Made by a program: the position numbers and the translations under genes
The notes under the pieces: generated by a model
What the model saw: the letters and a program-made list of their open reading frames with translations, nothing else
What the model was told of the DNA's origin: nothing
Databases searched by the model: none
NCBI GenBank assembly: GCA_963765705.1
Contig: CAVXXJ010000004.1
Coordinates: 1 to 64,000 of the forward strand
From: Gaiellasilicea sp963765705
Lineage (GTDB): Bacteria; Actinomycetota; Thermoleophilia; Gaiellales; Gaiellaceae
Direction: 5' to 3'
DNA length: 64,000 nucleotides
In this document: one piece after another, positions 16,209 through 25,795 of the stretch
Numbering within the stretch: position 1 is the first letter of the stretch
Layout of the letters: every line of letters starts with the position of its first letter

Positions 16209-16613
16209 ATGCCCAAGCCACCGGTCACGCCCGAGATCGACGCGTTCCTGCGCGAGCCGAACCCCGCCGTTGTCGCGACGCTCCGAGCCGACGGCTCACC
16301 GCACTCGGTCCCGACCTGGTACGACTGGGAGGACGGGCTCGTGCTCCTGAACATGGACGCGACGCGGAAGCGCCTCGAGCACCTGCGCCGCGATCCGCGC
16401 GTCTCGCTCACGGTGCTGCAGAAGGACGACTGGTACACCCACGTCACGCTCTTCGGCGTCGTCGAGCGCCTCGAAGCCGATCCCGATCTCGCCGACATCG
16501 ACCGGCTCTCGCATCGCTACAGAGGCAGCCCGTTCCGCAACCGCGAGAGCCCGCGGGTCAGCGCCTGGGTGCGGCCGACCCGATGGACGCAGTGGCCTAG
16601 GCCCACCCCGTAA
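16209..16613 (+). CDS. PPOX-class (pyridoxamine 5'-phosphate oxidase-like) flavin/F420-dependent protein
   Basis: 134 residues from ATG 16209. The split-barrel fold shows in FLREPNPAVVATLRADGSPHSVPTWYDWEDGLVLLNMDATRKRLEHLRRDPRVSLTVLQ, the pattern of TIGR03618-type F420-binding reductases of Actinomycetota. GVVERLEADPDLADIDRLSHRYRG follows. Cytosolic; substrate unknown. It ends the plus-strand run and overlaps the 3' end of the convergent MATE reading frame by 17 bp. Confidence 0.75.
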   Translation: MPKPPVTPEIDAFLREPNPAVVATLRADGSPHSVPTWYDWEDGLVLLNMDATRKRLEHLRRDPRVSLTVLQKDDWYTHVTLFGVVERLEADPDLADIDRLSHRYRGSPFRNRESPRVSAWVRPTRWTQWPRPTP

Positions 16614-17900
16614 CCAGCCAGCGGCGGCCGCGGAAGCGCCACCCCATCAGCGCGAGCCGGGCGCAGATGAGGACGACGAGCGCCGACCAGACGCCGACGA
16701 TGCCCCAGTCGAAGGCGAGCGCGGCGAGCGCAACCACCGCCGACGCACGCGAACGCGACCACCATCGACCACATCAGGAACCGCCCGTCGCCGGCGCCGA
16801 TCAGGATCCCGTCGAGCGCGAAGACGGCCCCGTTCAGCGGCTGCATCAGCGCGAACAGGAACCAGATCGCCTGGGCCCGCTCGACGACGGCCTCGTCGCT
16901 GGTGAAGACGTACGGCAGCACGCCCTGGAGCGCGAGCATGACGACGCCGAAGACCACGCCGGCGTAGACCGAGAGCCAGATCATCCGAACGCTTGCCGCG
17001 TAGGCTCGGTCGGTGTCGCCGGCGCCGAGGCCGCGGCCCACGATCACCTGGCCGGCGATCGCGATCGCATCGAGGACGAAGGCGAGGAAGATCCAGAGCG
17101 TGAACGCGACCTGATGCGCGGCGAGCGAGGCGTCGCCGAAACGCGCGATCACGGCTCCGGCGAGCGTGAACGCGCTCAGCAGAGCGGCCGTCCTGACGAA
17201 GATGTGCCGGCCGATCACGAGCAGCCGCCGCATCAGCGCGCGCGACGGGCGCGTGTCACCGCGAGCCGCCCGAAGCAAGACGACGATGAACGCAGCGCCC
17301 ATCCCGGCCTGCGCGATCACCGTGCCCCACGCCGAGCCCTCGATCCCCCAGCCGAACCCGTAGACGAACAGCACCTCGAGCACGAGGTTCACGACGTTCG
17401 CCGCGATCACGATCACGAGCGGCGTGCGGAGGTCGGCGACTCCGCGCAGGTACCCCTGGCCACCGAGCGCGAGGAACGCGAACGGCAGCCCCAGAGCCGC
17501 GATCCGCATGTACGTGACGGCGTAGCCGGCGGTGTCGCCCTCGCCGCCCATCAGGTCGACGATCTGCGGCGCCAGGGCGATCACGAAGACGGCGATCTGC
17601 GAGGCCGAAGCCGAGCGAGAGCCAGAGCGCCTGGGCGCCGAGACGGTTCGCGACCTTCGCCTCGCCGGCTCCCGACGCCCGCCCGACCTGGGCCGTCGTG
17701 CCGTACTGGAGGAAGTTGAAGACACCGAAGAGCCCGGTGAGGACCGTCGCCGCGATCCCGAGCGCCGCGAGCTGCGGCCGCCCGAGGTGGCCGACGATCG
17801 CCGTGTCGACGAGCACGTACAGCGGCTCGGCGGCGAGCGCGCCGAGCGCCGGCACGGCGAGTCTCAGGATGTCGCCGTCGTACTGGGAGCGGAGCCTCAA
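16597..17900 (-). pseudogene. MATE family efflux transporter, broken by two frame changes (possibly sequence error)
   Basis: The full-length MATE sequence can be followed only by switching frame twice. The N-terminal part starts at TTG 17900 (overlapping the upstream stop as TTGA) and reads DILRLAVPALGALAAEPLYVLVDTAIVGHLG down to LWLSLGFGLA. One extra base near 17605 moves it to the frame reading IAVFVIALAPQIVDLMGG through FLMWSMVVAFA. A second shift near 16745 leads to VALAALAFDWGIVGVWSALVV and the stop at 16597. Twelve helices are recoverable. No in-frame stops appear other than those caused by the shifts, so the gene may be intact in the organism. Last gene of the minus-strand operon. Confidence 0.75.
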
Positions 17901-18929
17901 CGAACGCGAGCGATCGCTGCTTCGTAGGCGGCGACGTAGTCGGCCACCATGCGCTCCGGCGTGAAGTGCTCCTCGACGGAGCGCCGCAGCACGGCCGGGT
18001 CGAGCGCGTCGGCGGCCTCGAGCGCGCCGGCGGTCTCGCGCCAGTCGTCGATGATGATCCCCGTCCGGCCGTCCTCGATCACCTCGGGCACCGCGCCCCA
18101 GCGGGTCGCGATCACCGGCGTCCCGCAGGCCATCGACTCGATCATGACGAGGCCGAACGGCTCCTGCCACGAGATCGGGAAGACCGTGGCCCTCGCGTGC
18201 TGGAGCAGCTCCACCTTCTCCCCGTGCGAGACCTCGCCGACGTACTCACGGTCGCCGCCGAGATGGGGCCGGACGTGCTCGTCGAAGTACGCCTGCTCGG
18301 CGGGCTCGGCGCACTTGCCCGCGATCTTCAGCGGCAGCCCCGCCTCGAGCGCGATCGTCACCGCACGGTGCGCGCCCTTGTCGGGGCTCATTCGGCCGAG
18401 GAAGAGCAGGTAGTCGCCCTGCACGGGCCGGTACGGGTAGTAGGAGAGGTCGAGGGCATTCGGAACGTTCGCGATCCACGGCAGATTCGGTCTCGGCTCG
18501 CGCTGGCTCAGCGACAGCGAGATCAGCTGCGCCGGGGCGCCATCCGCACGATCTGCTCGTAGAGATCGCCCGGATGGCCGTTCGACCGGGCCGTGCACGG
18601 TGTGCACGAGCGGCGTCGGCAGCAGCGAGCCGAGCGCCAGGCCCATCAGTCCGGTGTGGTCGTGGATGACGTCGAAGTCGTCGTGCCGCGCGAAGCAGTT
18701 GAGCGCGTGCTGGAGCTCCCAGAACGTCTGGCCGATCCGCTCGCTCGGCGCCGTCTCGAACACGGCCGCGAGCTGCGCGCGCGTGCTGCGAGTCGCCGGA
18801 TGCGAAGAGCGTCACCTCGTGGCCCGCATCCGCGAGCCCGTCGGCGAGCAGCGAGACGATCCACTCGATCCCGCCGTAGCCGGAGGGCGGGACCGGAAAC
18901 CAGACCGGGCTGAGGATGGCGACCCTCAT
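17897..18929 (-). pseudogene. GT4-type glycosyltransferase, frame broken at about three points (possibly sequence error)
   Basis: Starts at ATG 18929 with MRVAILSPVWFPVPPSGYGGIEW, a typical GT4 N terminus. One frame change near 18785 leads to AAVFETAPSERIGQTFWELQHAL. A compensating pair lies between about 18590 and 18535: the short stretch GHPGDLYEQIVRMAP is in a different frame, after which the first frame resumes (QLISLSLSQRE). The donor domain is clear: YLLFLGRMSPDKGAHRA, FPISWQEPFGLVMIESMACGTPVIA (E-x7-E motif) and VPEVIEDGRTGIIID. Likely transfers a sugar from a nucleotide sugar in glycan or glycogen-related synthesis. Start and stop both overlap neighbours (ATGA, TTGA), showing a tight operon. 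Confidence 0.75.
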
Positions 18930-20995
18930 GCGACGGTCACGCGCCCGTTCGCGACCGCGACGTCCCAGGAGCGCCCGAACGCGCGCACGCCCAGCAGCTC
19001 GAGGCCGTCCAGCCAGCTCGGGCGCCGCCGCAGCGGTGGTGCGGAGCTCGCGGCTCGCCGGGTCGGGCTCGAGCCCGAGCAGCAGCCGCAGCAGCAGGAT
19101 CGGCGTGCCCGCGGCCCACGCCTGCGGACGGGCTGCGGTCGGGTAGGCGATCGGGAACGGCGTCTCGCCGCGCTTGTAGCCCGCGAACACCTCCGGCAGC
19201 GACCAGTCGAAGAAGCGCGCCGCCTCGAGCAGGGCGCTCGCGATCGTCCACACGTCCGCCTCCCGCCCGGCGCGGGCGAGACCCCAGGCGCCGAGCGAGG
19301 TGTCGTGCGGCCAGACCGTGCCGTTGTGGTAGCTGAGCGGGTTGTACGCGGCATCGCGCGGTCGACATCGTGCGGATCCCCCAGCCCGACCAGAGCTCGT
19401 CGCCCAGCAGCCGGTTCGCGATCGTCTCCACGCGCTCGGGCGGGACGATACCGCTCCAGAGCAGATGGCCGAGATTGGAGCAGAGCGAGTCGACGGGCCG
19501 CTTCTCGCCGTCGAGCGCGAGCGCGTAGTAGCCGCCGCGCTCGTCGACCCAGTAGCGGTCGTCGAAGCGAATCCGCAGCGCCGCCGCCTCGGCCTCGAGC
19601 CGCTCGGCGAGCGGCACGTCGTCCCAGACGGCGCGCGCGAGCTCGGCGAGCCGGAGCTTGGCGTCGTAGACGTAGCCCTGCACCTCGGCCGGCGCGATCG
19701 GCGTCTGCGCGAACGAGCCGTCGTGGAAGCGCTGCGAGTCGCCGGAGTCCTTCCACGACTGGTTCTCGAGCCCGCGAGGCGTCCGCCGCTCGTACTCGAC
19801 GAAGCCGTCCTCGTCGCGGTCGCCGTAGACGTCGATCCAGCCGAGCGCCGCGAGCGCCGGCTCGCGCAGCCGCTGCACGAGCGTCGGCGTCGCGCGGTCC
19901 AGCGCCACGTCTCGGAGAGCAGGACGAGGAAGAGCGGTGTCGCGTCCACCGTGCCGTAGTAGGTGCCGAACCACGTCTCGGCGGCCCGGCCGCGGCGGAG
20001 CTCGTGCAGGATCTTGCCCGGCTCGGCGTCGATCGAGGCGTCGTCCTCGCGCGCCTGCGAGTACCGCGAGCTCCTCGAGCGACGCGATCGCCGAGCTCCG
20101 GCCCGAGCAGCATCGTCTGCAGGCTCGTGATCAGGGTGTCGCGCCCGAAGACGGTCATGAACCACGGCATCCCCGCCGCGGGCAGCCTGCTCGAGCCCGT
20201 CGGCCGTCGCGCATCCGCAGCGCGGCGAGGTCGGCGACCGACTGGACGGAACGCCTGGCGCAGGTCGTCCGAGTCGGCGCGCAGCCGCGGAACGCTGCAG
20301 CTGCCACGTGGCGAGCGACTCGCGCACGTGCTCGCGCTCCTCGCCGAAGTGGCGCTCGACCGCGCGCGGTGACCTCGGCTCCCGGAGAGCGACGGTGACG
20401 ACGTCGACCCGCAGCTCCCAGCGCTCCGCGGCGCGAGCTCGAGCTCGGAAGCGCACGCGCGGGCCGTCGATCGTGCCCGGCTGCGAGCAGAGCACCTGCG
20501 TCTTCGCGCCGAGCCGTCGCCGCTCTCCTCGAGCACGAGCTGGTTCGCCGCCGCGTCGAAGCCGCACGTCGGCCGGCGGCGGCAGCGGCCGCGCCGTCAG
20601 CGGGTGGCCGAGCGCGAAGTCGTGCTCCTTGACGGTGATGATGTCCGCGAAGTCGGTGCCGACCTCGAGCTCGAGCTCGAACGCGAGCGGCTCGGCGCTC
20701 TCGTTGCGGAGGATCAGGTGATCCTGCATGCCCGTCGCCGACGAAGCGCTCGCGCGCGATCGAGAGCGTGTCCTGCGGCAGGCCCGGGACGACGGGGTTG
20801 CGGAGGTAGAACGCCGCCGAGAAGTACTCGACCTTCCCGGACGAGAGCAGGAGCGGGCGGACGCCGTCGATCCGCAGCTCGAGCCGGGAGAGGAAGCGCG
20901 TGTCCTCGGCGAAGAGCCCGCTCGTGAGGCCGTCGAGGTCGCCGATCTCGTCGCAGATGCAGAAGGTCGATCCCTCGAGGATCGTCAGCCGCCAT
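18926..20995 (-). pseudogene. Amylo-alpha-1,6-glucosidase/glycogen debranching-type enzyme, heavily frame-broken
   Basis: The N-terminal glycogen-debranching domain reads GSTFCICDEIGDLDGLTSGLFAEDTRFLSRLELRIDG. The catalytic (alpha/alpha)6 part includes GMPWFMTVFGRDTLITSLQTMLLGPEL, KILHELRRG, WFGTYYGTVDATPLFLVLL, WIDVYGDRDEDGFVEYERRT, QSWKDSGDS, AYNPLSYHNGTVWPHDTSLGAWGLAR and FAGYKRGETPFPIAYPTAARPQAWAAGTPILLLRLLLGL. At least eight frame switches are needed to join these, among them a compensating pair near 20565/20515. The start at ATG 20995 is tentative because a shift follows at once. Hydrolyses alpha-1,6 branches or acts on related glucans. No nonsense mutations apart from the shifts. Confidence 0.7.
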
Positions 20996-21001
20996 CGACG
21001 C

Positions 21002-21734
21002 CTAGCTCTGCGCACGATGCGGGCGCCGCTCGACTGGGCGAGCGCCTTCACCACGATCTCGTCGATGTTCACGTGCGGCGGCCGCGTCAGCGCGAACAGG
21101 ACGCAGTCGGCGACCTCGTCCGGGCGTGACCGGATCCAGGCCTTCGTACGACGGACTTGGCCGCCTCCTCGTCGCCCCGGAAGCGGACGACGCGAGAACT
21201 CGGTCTCGACGAGGCCCGCATCGACCGTCGTGATCCGGATCGGGCGGCCGAGCAGGTCCTCGCGAAGCGCGTAGGTGTAGCCCCGCACCGCGAACTTGGA
21301 CGCGACGTAGACGGAGCCGTTCGGGTAGGCCTGCGCGCCCGGCGATCGAGCCCATGTTGACGATGTGGCCGCCGTCTCGGATGTGCGGCAGGCAGAGGCG
21401 CGTGATCCGCATCAGCCCGGCGACGTTCGTTGCGATCACGGTCGCCTCGTCCTCCTCGGTCGACTCGTCGACCGGGTACGCGGCCGAGCGCCAGGCCGGC
21501 GTTGTTGAAGAGGATGTCGAGCCCGCCGAGCTCGTCCACCGCCGACGCGACGAAGCGCTCGCAGCTCTCCACGTCGGTGACGTCGAGCTCGAGCGCGACG
21601 TCCGCATCGATCCGCTCGACGCGCCGCGCTCCGCCCGCGACGCGGACCCCCTGGGCGCGAAGGTCTCGCACGACGGCCGCGCCGATCCCGCTCGAGGCAC
21701 CCGTGACGATCGCGGTCTTGCCTTCGAGACTCAC
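21002..21734 (-). pseudogene. Short-chain dehydrogenase/reductase (SDR), frame-broken
   Basis: GTG start at 21734, overlapping the stop of the cation transporter (GTGA). The cofactor motif TGASSGIGAAVVRDL, then ELDVTDVESCERFV and DILFNNAGLALG, are in one frame. After a shift near 21487 the next frame reads DESTEEDEATVIATNVAGLMRITRLCLPHIRDGGHIVNMGSIAGRAG. Further shifts near 21340 and 21180 lead to YTYALREDLLGRPIRITTVDAGLVETEFS and RPDEVADCVLFALTRPPHVNIDEIVVKAL. The Tyr-x3-Lys motif would fall at one of the shifts. Classical NAD(P)-dependent SDR, substrate unknown. Confidence 0.7.
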
Positions 21735-22615
21735 CGCGCCAGCTTAATGAGACCAGGTGCGTGCTCGACCTGAAGTGTCGTGTGCGTCACATCGAAGCGG
21801 TCGCGCAGCAGCACCTCCAGCTCGCGCCGGATGGCGTGGCAGTCCGCGCCGGCCGCGACGAGGACGTGCGCCGACAGGGCCGGAAAGCCGGAGGTGATCG
21901 TCCAGAGGTGGAGGTCGTGGACTCCGACCACGCCGCCGGTCGCGGCGATCGCCGCACCGACCTCGCGCGCATCCATCCCGGCGGGCGCGCCCTCGAGCAG
22001 CACGCCGACGGTCTCGCGCAGGACACCCGCCGTGCTCAGCACGACGAGCACGCCGATCACGATCGCCGCGATCGGGTCGGCGTAGGCCCAGCCGGTCGCG
22101 AGCACGACGAGGCCCGCGACGACGACGCCCGCCGACGAGGCGAGGTCGGCGAGCACGTGCAGCATGGCCGCGCGGATGTTCAGGCCCGACCCCGCACCGT
22201 GGAGCACCCGCGCGGCGACGAGGTTGACGAGGAGGCCGACGACACCGGCCGCGAGCACCCAGCCTCCCGTGACGCCGGGCGGATCGCCGAGCCGCCCGAT
22301 CGCCTCCCAGACGATCCACGCGCCGAGCGCGACGAGGACGAGCGCGTTCGCGAGCGCCGCCAGCACCTCCGCGCGCCGCCAGCCGAAGCTGCGCTCGGGG
22401 GTAGCCGGGCGGTGCGCGAGCCAGGCCGCAAAGAGGGCGAGGCCGAGCGCGAGCGCATCCGAGAGCATGTGCGCCGCGTCGGCGAGCAGCGCCAGCGACC
22501 CGGCCGCGATGCCCGTGAGCACCTCCACGCCGGCGAACCCGAGCACGAGTACGAGGACGAGCGTGAGCGCCCGACGCTCGCCGAGCTCGTGCCGGTGGGT
22601 CGCCGCGCCAGCCAT
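21731..22615 (-). CDS. Cation diffusion facilitator family metal transporter (CzcD/ZitB-like)
   Basis: 294 residues from ATG 22615 (MAGAATHRHELGERRALTLVL). Six membrane helices are visible. The zinc-site motifs HMLSDALALGLALFA (HxxxD in helix 2) and HVLADLASSAGVVVAG (HxxxD in helix 5) are intact, as are SLALLADAAH and ADPIAAIVIGVLVV. The C-terminal cytoplasmic domain contains VHDLHLWTITSGFPALSAHVLV, as expected. Exports Zn/Co/Cd-type divalent cations in exchange for protons. First gene of the minus-strand operon and the only one with an unbroken frame. It is divergent from the sugar-importer operon starting at 22720. Confidence 0.9.
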   Translation of the reverse strand: MAGAATHRHELGERRALTLVLVLVLGFAGVEVLTGIAAGSLALLADAAHMLSDALALGLALFAAWLAHRPATPERSFGWRRAEVLAALANALVLVALGAWIVWEAIGRLGDPPGVTGGWVLAAGVVGLLVNLVAARVLHGAGSGLNIRAAMLHVLADLASSAGVVVAGLVVLATGWAYADPIAAIVIGVLVVLSTAGVLRETVGVLLEGAPAGMDAREVGAAIAATGGVVGVHDLHLWTITSGFPALSAHVLVAAGADCHAIRRELEVLLRDRFDVTHTTLQVEHAPGLIKLAR

Positions 22616-22719
22616 GCGCGTGACCGTAGCGAAGCCGCCGAGTGTTTGGCCGCGGGCGCTTTGGAAACGACTCCTGGAAAGCAGCACGCCGCAAGAGATT
22701 GCAGAAGGGAGTTCAGCTC

Positions 22720-23970
22720 ATGAGACGGCGCCGGTGGTACGGGGTGGTTGCCCTCACGCTGGGCCTCGCGCTGACCGCGGGATGCGGGGGCAGTGACGAG
22801 GGGAGTAGCTCGGAGGACACGGCGAACGCGTCGGGCAACATCACCGTCTGGGCGATGGGCGCGGAGGGCGAGAAGCTCGACGTCCTCGCCAAGGACTTCA
22901 TGAAGGCGAATCCGGCGATCAAGGTCGACGTGACCCCGATCGCCTGGGACGTCGCTCACGACAAGCTGCTGACGTCGGTCGCCGGCAACAAGACTCCCGA
23001 CATCAGTCAGATGGGGACGACCTGGATGGGCGAGTTCGCGAAGACCGGCGCGCTCGACGAGGTGCCCGAATCGATCGACCAGGACTCCTTCTTCGAGAGC
23101 GCCGCCTCGACCGGCGTGGTCGACGGCACGGCCTACGGCGTGCCGTGGTACGTCGAGACCCGGCTTCTCTACTACCGCACCGACATCGCCGAGAAAGCCG
23201 GAATCACAGCCCCGCCTGAGACCTGGGACGAGCTGAAGACGATGGCGACGGCGATGAAGGAGAAGGGCGGAGCGAAGTACGGGATCTCGCTCTCCCCCAA
23301 CAACTGGCAGGAGCTGCTGCCCTTCATCTGGCAGAACGGCGGCGAGCTCGTGACCGACGACGGCGGCGAGTTCACGTTCGACTCCCCGGAGGTCGTCGAA
23401 GCGCTCGAGTTCTACCAGTCGTTCTTCAAGGACGGCCTGACCGCCGGTTCGGTCCCCGAGGGCTTCGACATCACGCCCGCGTTCGTCCAGGGCACGCACC
23501 CGATGTTCTTCAGCGGGCCATGGCATATGAGCCTGATCGCGGACACCGGCGGCGCGGACTTCGAGGGCAAATGGGCGATCGCGAAGATGCCCGAGAAGGA
23601 GTCCGCGACGTCGTTCGTGGGCGGCAGCGACCTCGTCGTCTTCAAGGACGGCGACAACAAGGCCGCGGCGTGGAAGTTCGTCGAGTATCTCTCGACCCCG
23701 GCCGTACAGCAGAAGTGGTACACCACGGTGAGCGCGCTGCCGTCGGTCCAGTCCGCCTGGGATAGCGGGAAGCTGGCCACGGACGACAAGCTCAGCCTCT
23801 TCGGCGAGCAGCTCGAGGACGCGAAGACACCGCCGGTGATCCCACGCTGGGAGCAGGTGGCTGCGGACGCGGTCAACACCGAGATGGAAAAGGTGATGGT
23901 CGGGGACGCCTCGCCCGACCAGGGCGCGAAGAGCATGCAGGAGAAGGCGGCGTCGATCGGGACGCAGTGA
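22720..23970 (+). CDS. Sugar ABC transporter substrate-binding lipoprotein (system 1)
   Basis: 416 residues from ATG 22720, with GAAGGGA 10 bases upstream. A lipoprotein signal ends in LTAGCGGS (lipobox Cys about residue 20), followed by an acidic/Ser linker and the cluster-B binding-protein fold: ITVWAMGAEGEKLDVLAKDFMKANPAIKVDV, LLTSVAGNKTPDISQMGTTWMGEF, YGVPWYVETRLLYYRTD, WDELKTMATAMKEKG, FFSGPWHMSLIAD, GGSDLVVFKDGDNKAAAWKFVEYLSTPAVQQKW. Captures an oligosaccharide outside the membrane and delivers it to the permeases at 23967 and 24902. The 104-bp upstream region contains GCTTTGGAAACG...TGGAAAGC, a weak dyad that could be an operator. Confidence 0.9.
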   Translation: MRRRRWYGVVALTLGLALTAGCGGSDEGSSSEDTANASGNITVWAMGAEGEKLDVLAKDFMKANPAIKVDVTPIAWDVAHDKLLTSVAGNKTPDISQMGTTWMGEFAKTGALDEVPESIDQDSFFESAASTGVVDGTAYGVPWYVETRLLYYRTDIAEKAGITAPPETWDELKTMATAMKEKGGAKYGISLSPNNWQELLPFIWQNGGELVTDDGGEFTFDSPEVVEALEFYQSFFKDGLTAGSVPEGFDITPAFVQGTHPMFFSGPWHMSLIADTGGADFEGKWAIAKMPEKESATSFVGGSDLVVFKDGDNKAAAWKFVEYLSTPAVQQKWYTTVSALPSVQSAWDSGKLATDDKLSLFGEQLEDAKTPPVIPRWEQVAADAVNTEMEKVMVGDASPDQGAKSMQEKAASIGTQ

Positions 23971-24905
23971 GCGCCGACGTAACTCACGCAGACCAGGCGG
24001 TGCCTCAGCCCACCGCCTGGTCGCGGATCAAGCCGCATCTCACAGGCTGGCTGTTCGCACTCCCGTTCGTGGTCATCTTCGTGGTCTTTCTCGCGCTCCC
24101 GATTCTCGCCTCGTTCGTCCTCAGCTTCACGAACTTCGGGATCGCGAACATCCGGGACTGGTTCAGCGCCGATCTGATCGGCTTCGAGAACTACACGAAC
24201 CTCTTCGACGACGAGAAGTTCCTGAAGGCCGCGCGCAACACGGGCGTGTTCGTCCTCTTCGGCGTCCCGCTCACGATCGCTCTCGGGCTTGCCGCAGCCG
24301 TCGGCGTCAACCAGGGGCTCGGGCGCGTCGTCGCCCTCTTTCGGGTCGGGTACTACCTGCCTGTCGTCACGAGCATCGTCGCGATCGCAGTCGTCTGGCG
24401 CTATCTGCTCGCTCCGGACACCGGCCTGATCAACCTCGCCCTAGACGTGGTCGGCATCGAAGGACCGAACTGGCTCGGCCAGCGCTCGACGGCGCTCGGC
24501 TCGATCATCGCGCTGGGCGTCTGGCGCAACCTGGGGTTCGACATGGTCATCTTCCTGGCCGCCTTGCAGGGGATCAATCCCACGCTCTACGAGGCGGCCC
24601 GTGTCGACGGCGCCAACGCGTGGGACATCTTCCGGCGGATCACGGTCCCCCTGCTTCGGCCGGCGATCCTCTTCCTGACCGTGATCACGACCGCCGGTTA
24701 CCTGCAGCTCTTCGAGGAACCGTTCGTGATGACCGGCGGCGGGCCGCTCGACTCGACGCTGTCGGTCTCGATGTACGTCTACCAGCAGGGCTTCAGCTTC
24801 CTCAACCTCGGCTATGCGAGCGCGATCGCCTATGCCCTCTTCGTCGCAATCGTGGTGCTGGCGGCGATCCAGTTCAGGCTCCTGCGCTCGGACGAGACGG
24901 CATGA
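23967..24905 (+). CDS. Sugar ABC transporter permease, MalF/UgpA type (system 1)
   Basis: 312 residues from GTG 23967, overlapping the binding-protein stop (GTGA). Six helices: LFALPFVVIFVVFLALPILASFVLSF, TGVFVLFGVPLTIALGLAAAVG, VGYYLPVVTSIVAIAVVWRYLL and three more. The EAA cytoplasmic loop reads YEAARVDGANAWDIFRRITVPLLRP near residue 210 and docks the ATPase. It lacks the extracellular insertion seen in the system-2 permease at 31688. It partners the MalG-type permease next door. Confidence 0.9.
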   Translation: MSADVTHADQAVPQPTAWSRIKPHLTGWLFALPFVVIFVVFLALPILASFVLSFTNFGIANIRDWFSADLIGFENYTNLFDDEKFLKAARNTGVFVLFGVPLTIALGLAAAVGVNQGLGRVVALFRVGYYLPVVTSIVAIAVVWRYLLAPDTGLINLALDVVGIEGPNWLGQRSTALGSIIALGVWRNLGFDMVIFLAALQGINPTLYEAARVDGANAWDIFRRITVPLLRPAILFLTVITTAGYLQLFEEPFVMTGGGPLDSTLSVSMYVYQQGFSFLNLGYASAIAYALFVAIVVLAAIQFRLLRSDETA

Positions 24906-25783
24906 GCACCCTCGAACCCGCCAGGCAGCTACCGCCGGTCGTCCAGGTCGACACGCGGCCGGCGGCCCTCGCGAGCAAGTGGTGGATCTACGTCCTGCTC
25001 ACCGTCGGCCTGATCGTCATGATCGGTCCGTTTCTCTGGATGCTGCTCGGCTCGCTGAAGACGCAGAGGGAGCTCCTGCAGGTCCCGCCCACGTGGCTGC
25101 CCGAGGACCCCTCGGCGGCGAACTACACGCGCCTCCTCGATCGGCTCGACTTCCCGCGCTATTTCTGGAACTCGACGCTGATCGCGGTGATGATCACGCT
25201 CTCCAATCTCGTGTTCTGCTCGATGATGGGGTACGCGCTGGCGAAGCTGCGCTTCTTCGGGCGGGACAAGCTCCTGCTGCTCGTTCTCGGGACGATGCTG
25301 ATCCCGGGCAGCGTCACGCTCGTGCCGCTCTTCGTCCTGATGAGCAAGCTGAATCTGGTCGACAACATCTTCGCGGTGATCCTTCCGGCCGCGGCCGGCC
25401 CGGTCGGCGTCTTCCTGATGCGGCAGTTCATGCTCAGCATCCCGGACGAATTGCTCGAGGCCGCACGCGTCGACGGCGCGGGTGAGTTCTTCATCTTCCG
25501 GAGGATCGTGATCCCACTGTCGGCGCCGGCGCTGGCGGCGCTCGCGATCCTCACGTTCCTGCCCGCCTGGAACTCGCTCCTGTGGCCGCTCGTCGTCCTC
25601 ACGAGCGAGGAGAACTTCACGTTGCCCGTCGCGCTCGCGATCTTCGCGCGGGGCCAGTTCGCCGCCGACTACGGCCTGCTGATGGCCGGCTCGGTCGTGC
25701 TCGTGGTACCCGTGATCCTGCTCTTCCTGCTGCTGCAAAGACACTTCACCCAGAGCTTCACGATGACCGGAATCAAAGGATAA
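24902..25783 (+). CDS. Sugar ABC transporter permease, MalG/UgpE type (system 1)
   Basis: 293 residues from ATG 24902, overlapping the upstream stop. Six helices with the MalG pattern: VLLTVGLIVMIGPFLWMLLGSLKT, FWNSTLIAVMITLSNLVFCSMMGYALAKLRFFGRD, LVLGTMLIPGSVTLVPLFVLM, and the EAA loop LLEAARVDGAGEFFIFRRIVIPLSAPALA. It ends with the usual RHFTQSFTMTGIKG. Completes the importer of system 1. No ATPase follows directly; the nearest is at 29114. Confidence 0.9.
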   Translation: MSTLEPARQLPPVVQVDTRPAALASKWWIYVLLTVGLIVMIGPFLWMLLGSLKTQRELLQVPPTWLPEDPSAANYTRLLDRLDFPRYFWNSTLIAVMITLSNLVFCSMMGYALAKLRFFGRDKLLLLVLGTMLIPGSVTLVPLFVLMSKLNLVDNIFAVILPAAAGPVGVFLMRQFMLSIPDELLEAARVDGAGEFFIFRRIVIPLSAPALAALAILTFLPAWNSLLWPLVVLTSEENFTLPVALAIFARGQFAADYGLLMAGSVVLVVPVILLFLLLQRHFTQSFTMTGIKG

Positions 25784-25795
25784 GGGGGGTCTCCC

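Noticed and set aside
22658..22684. GCTTTGGAAACG...TGGAAAGC upstream of the first binding-protein gene as a LacI-type operator
   Set aside because: Only five bases of each arm match and the centre is not the usual CG dyad; too weak to list as a site.
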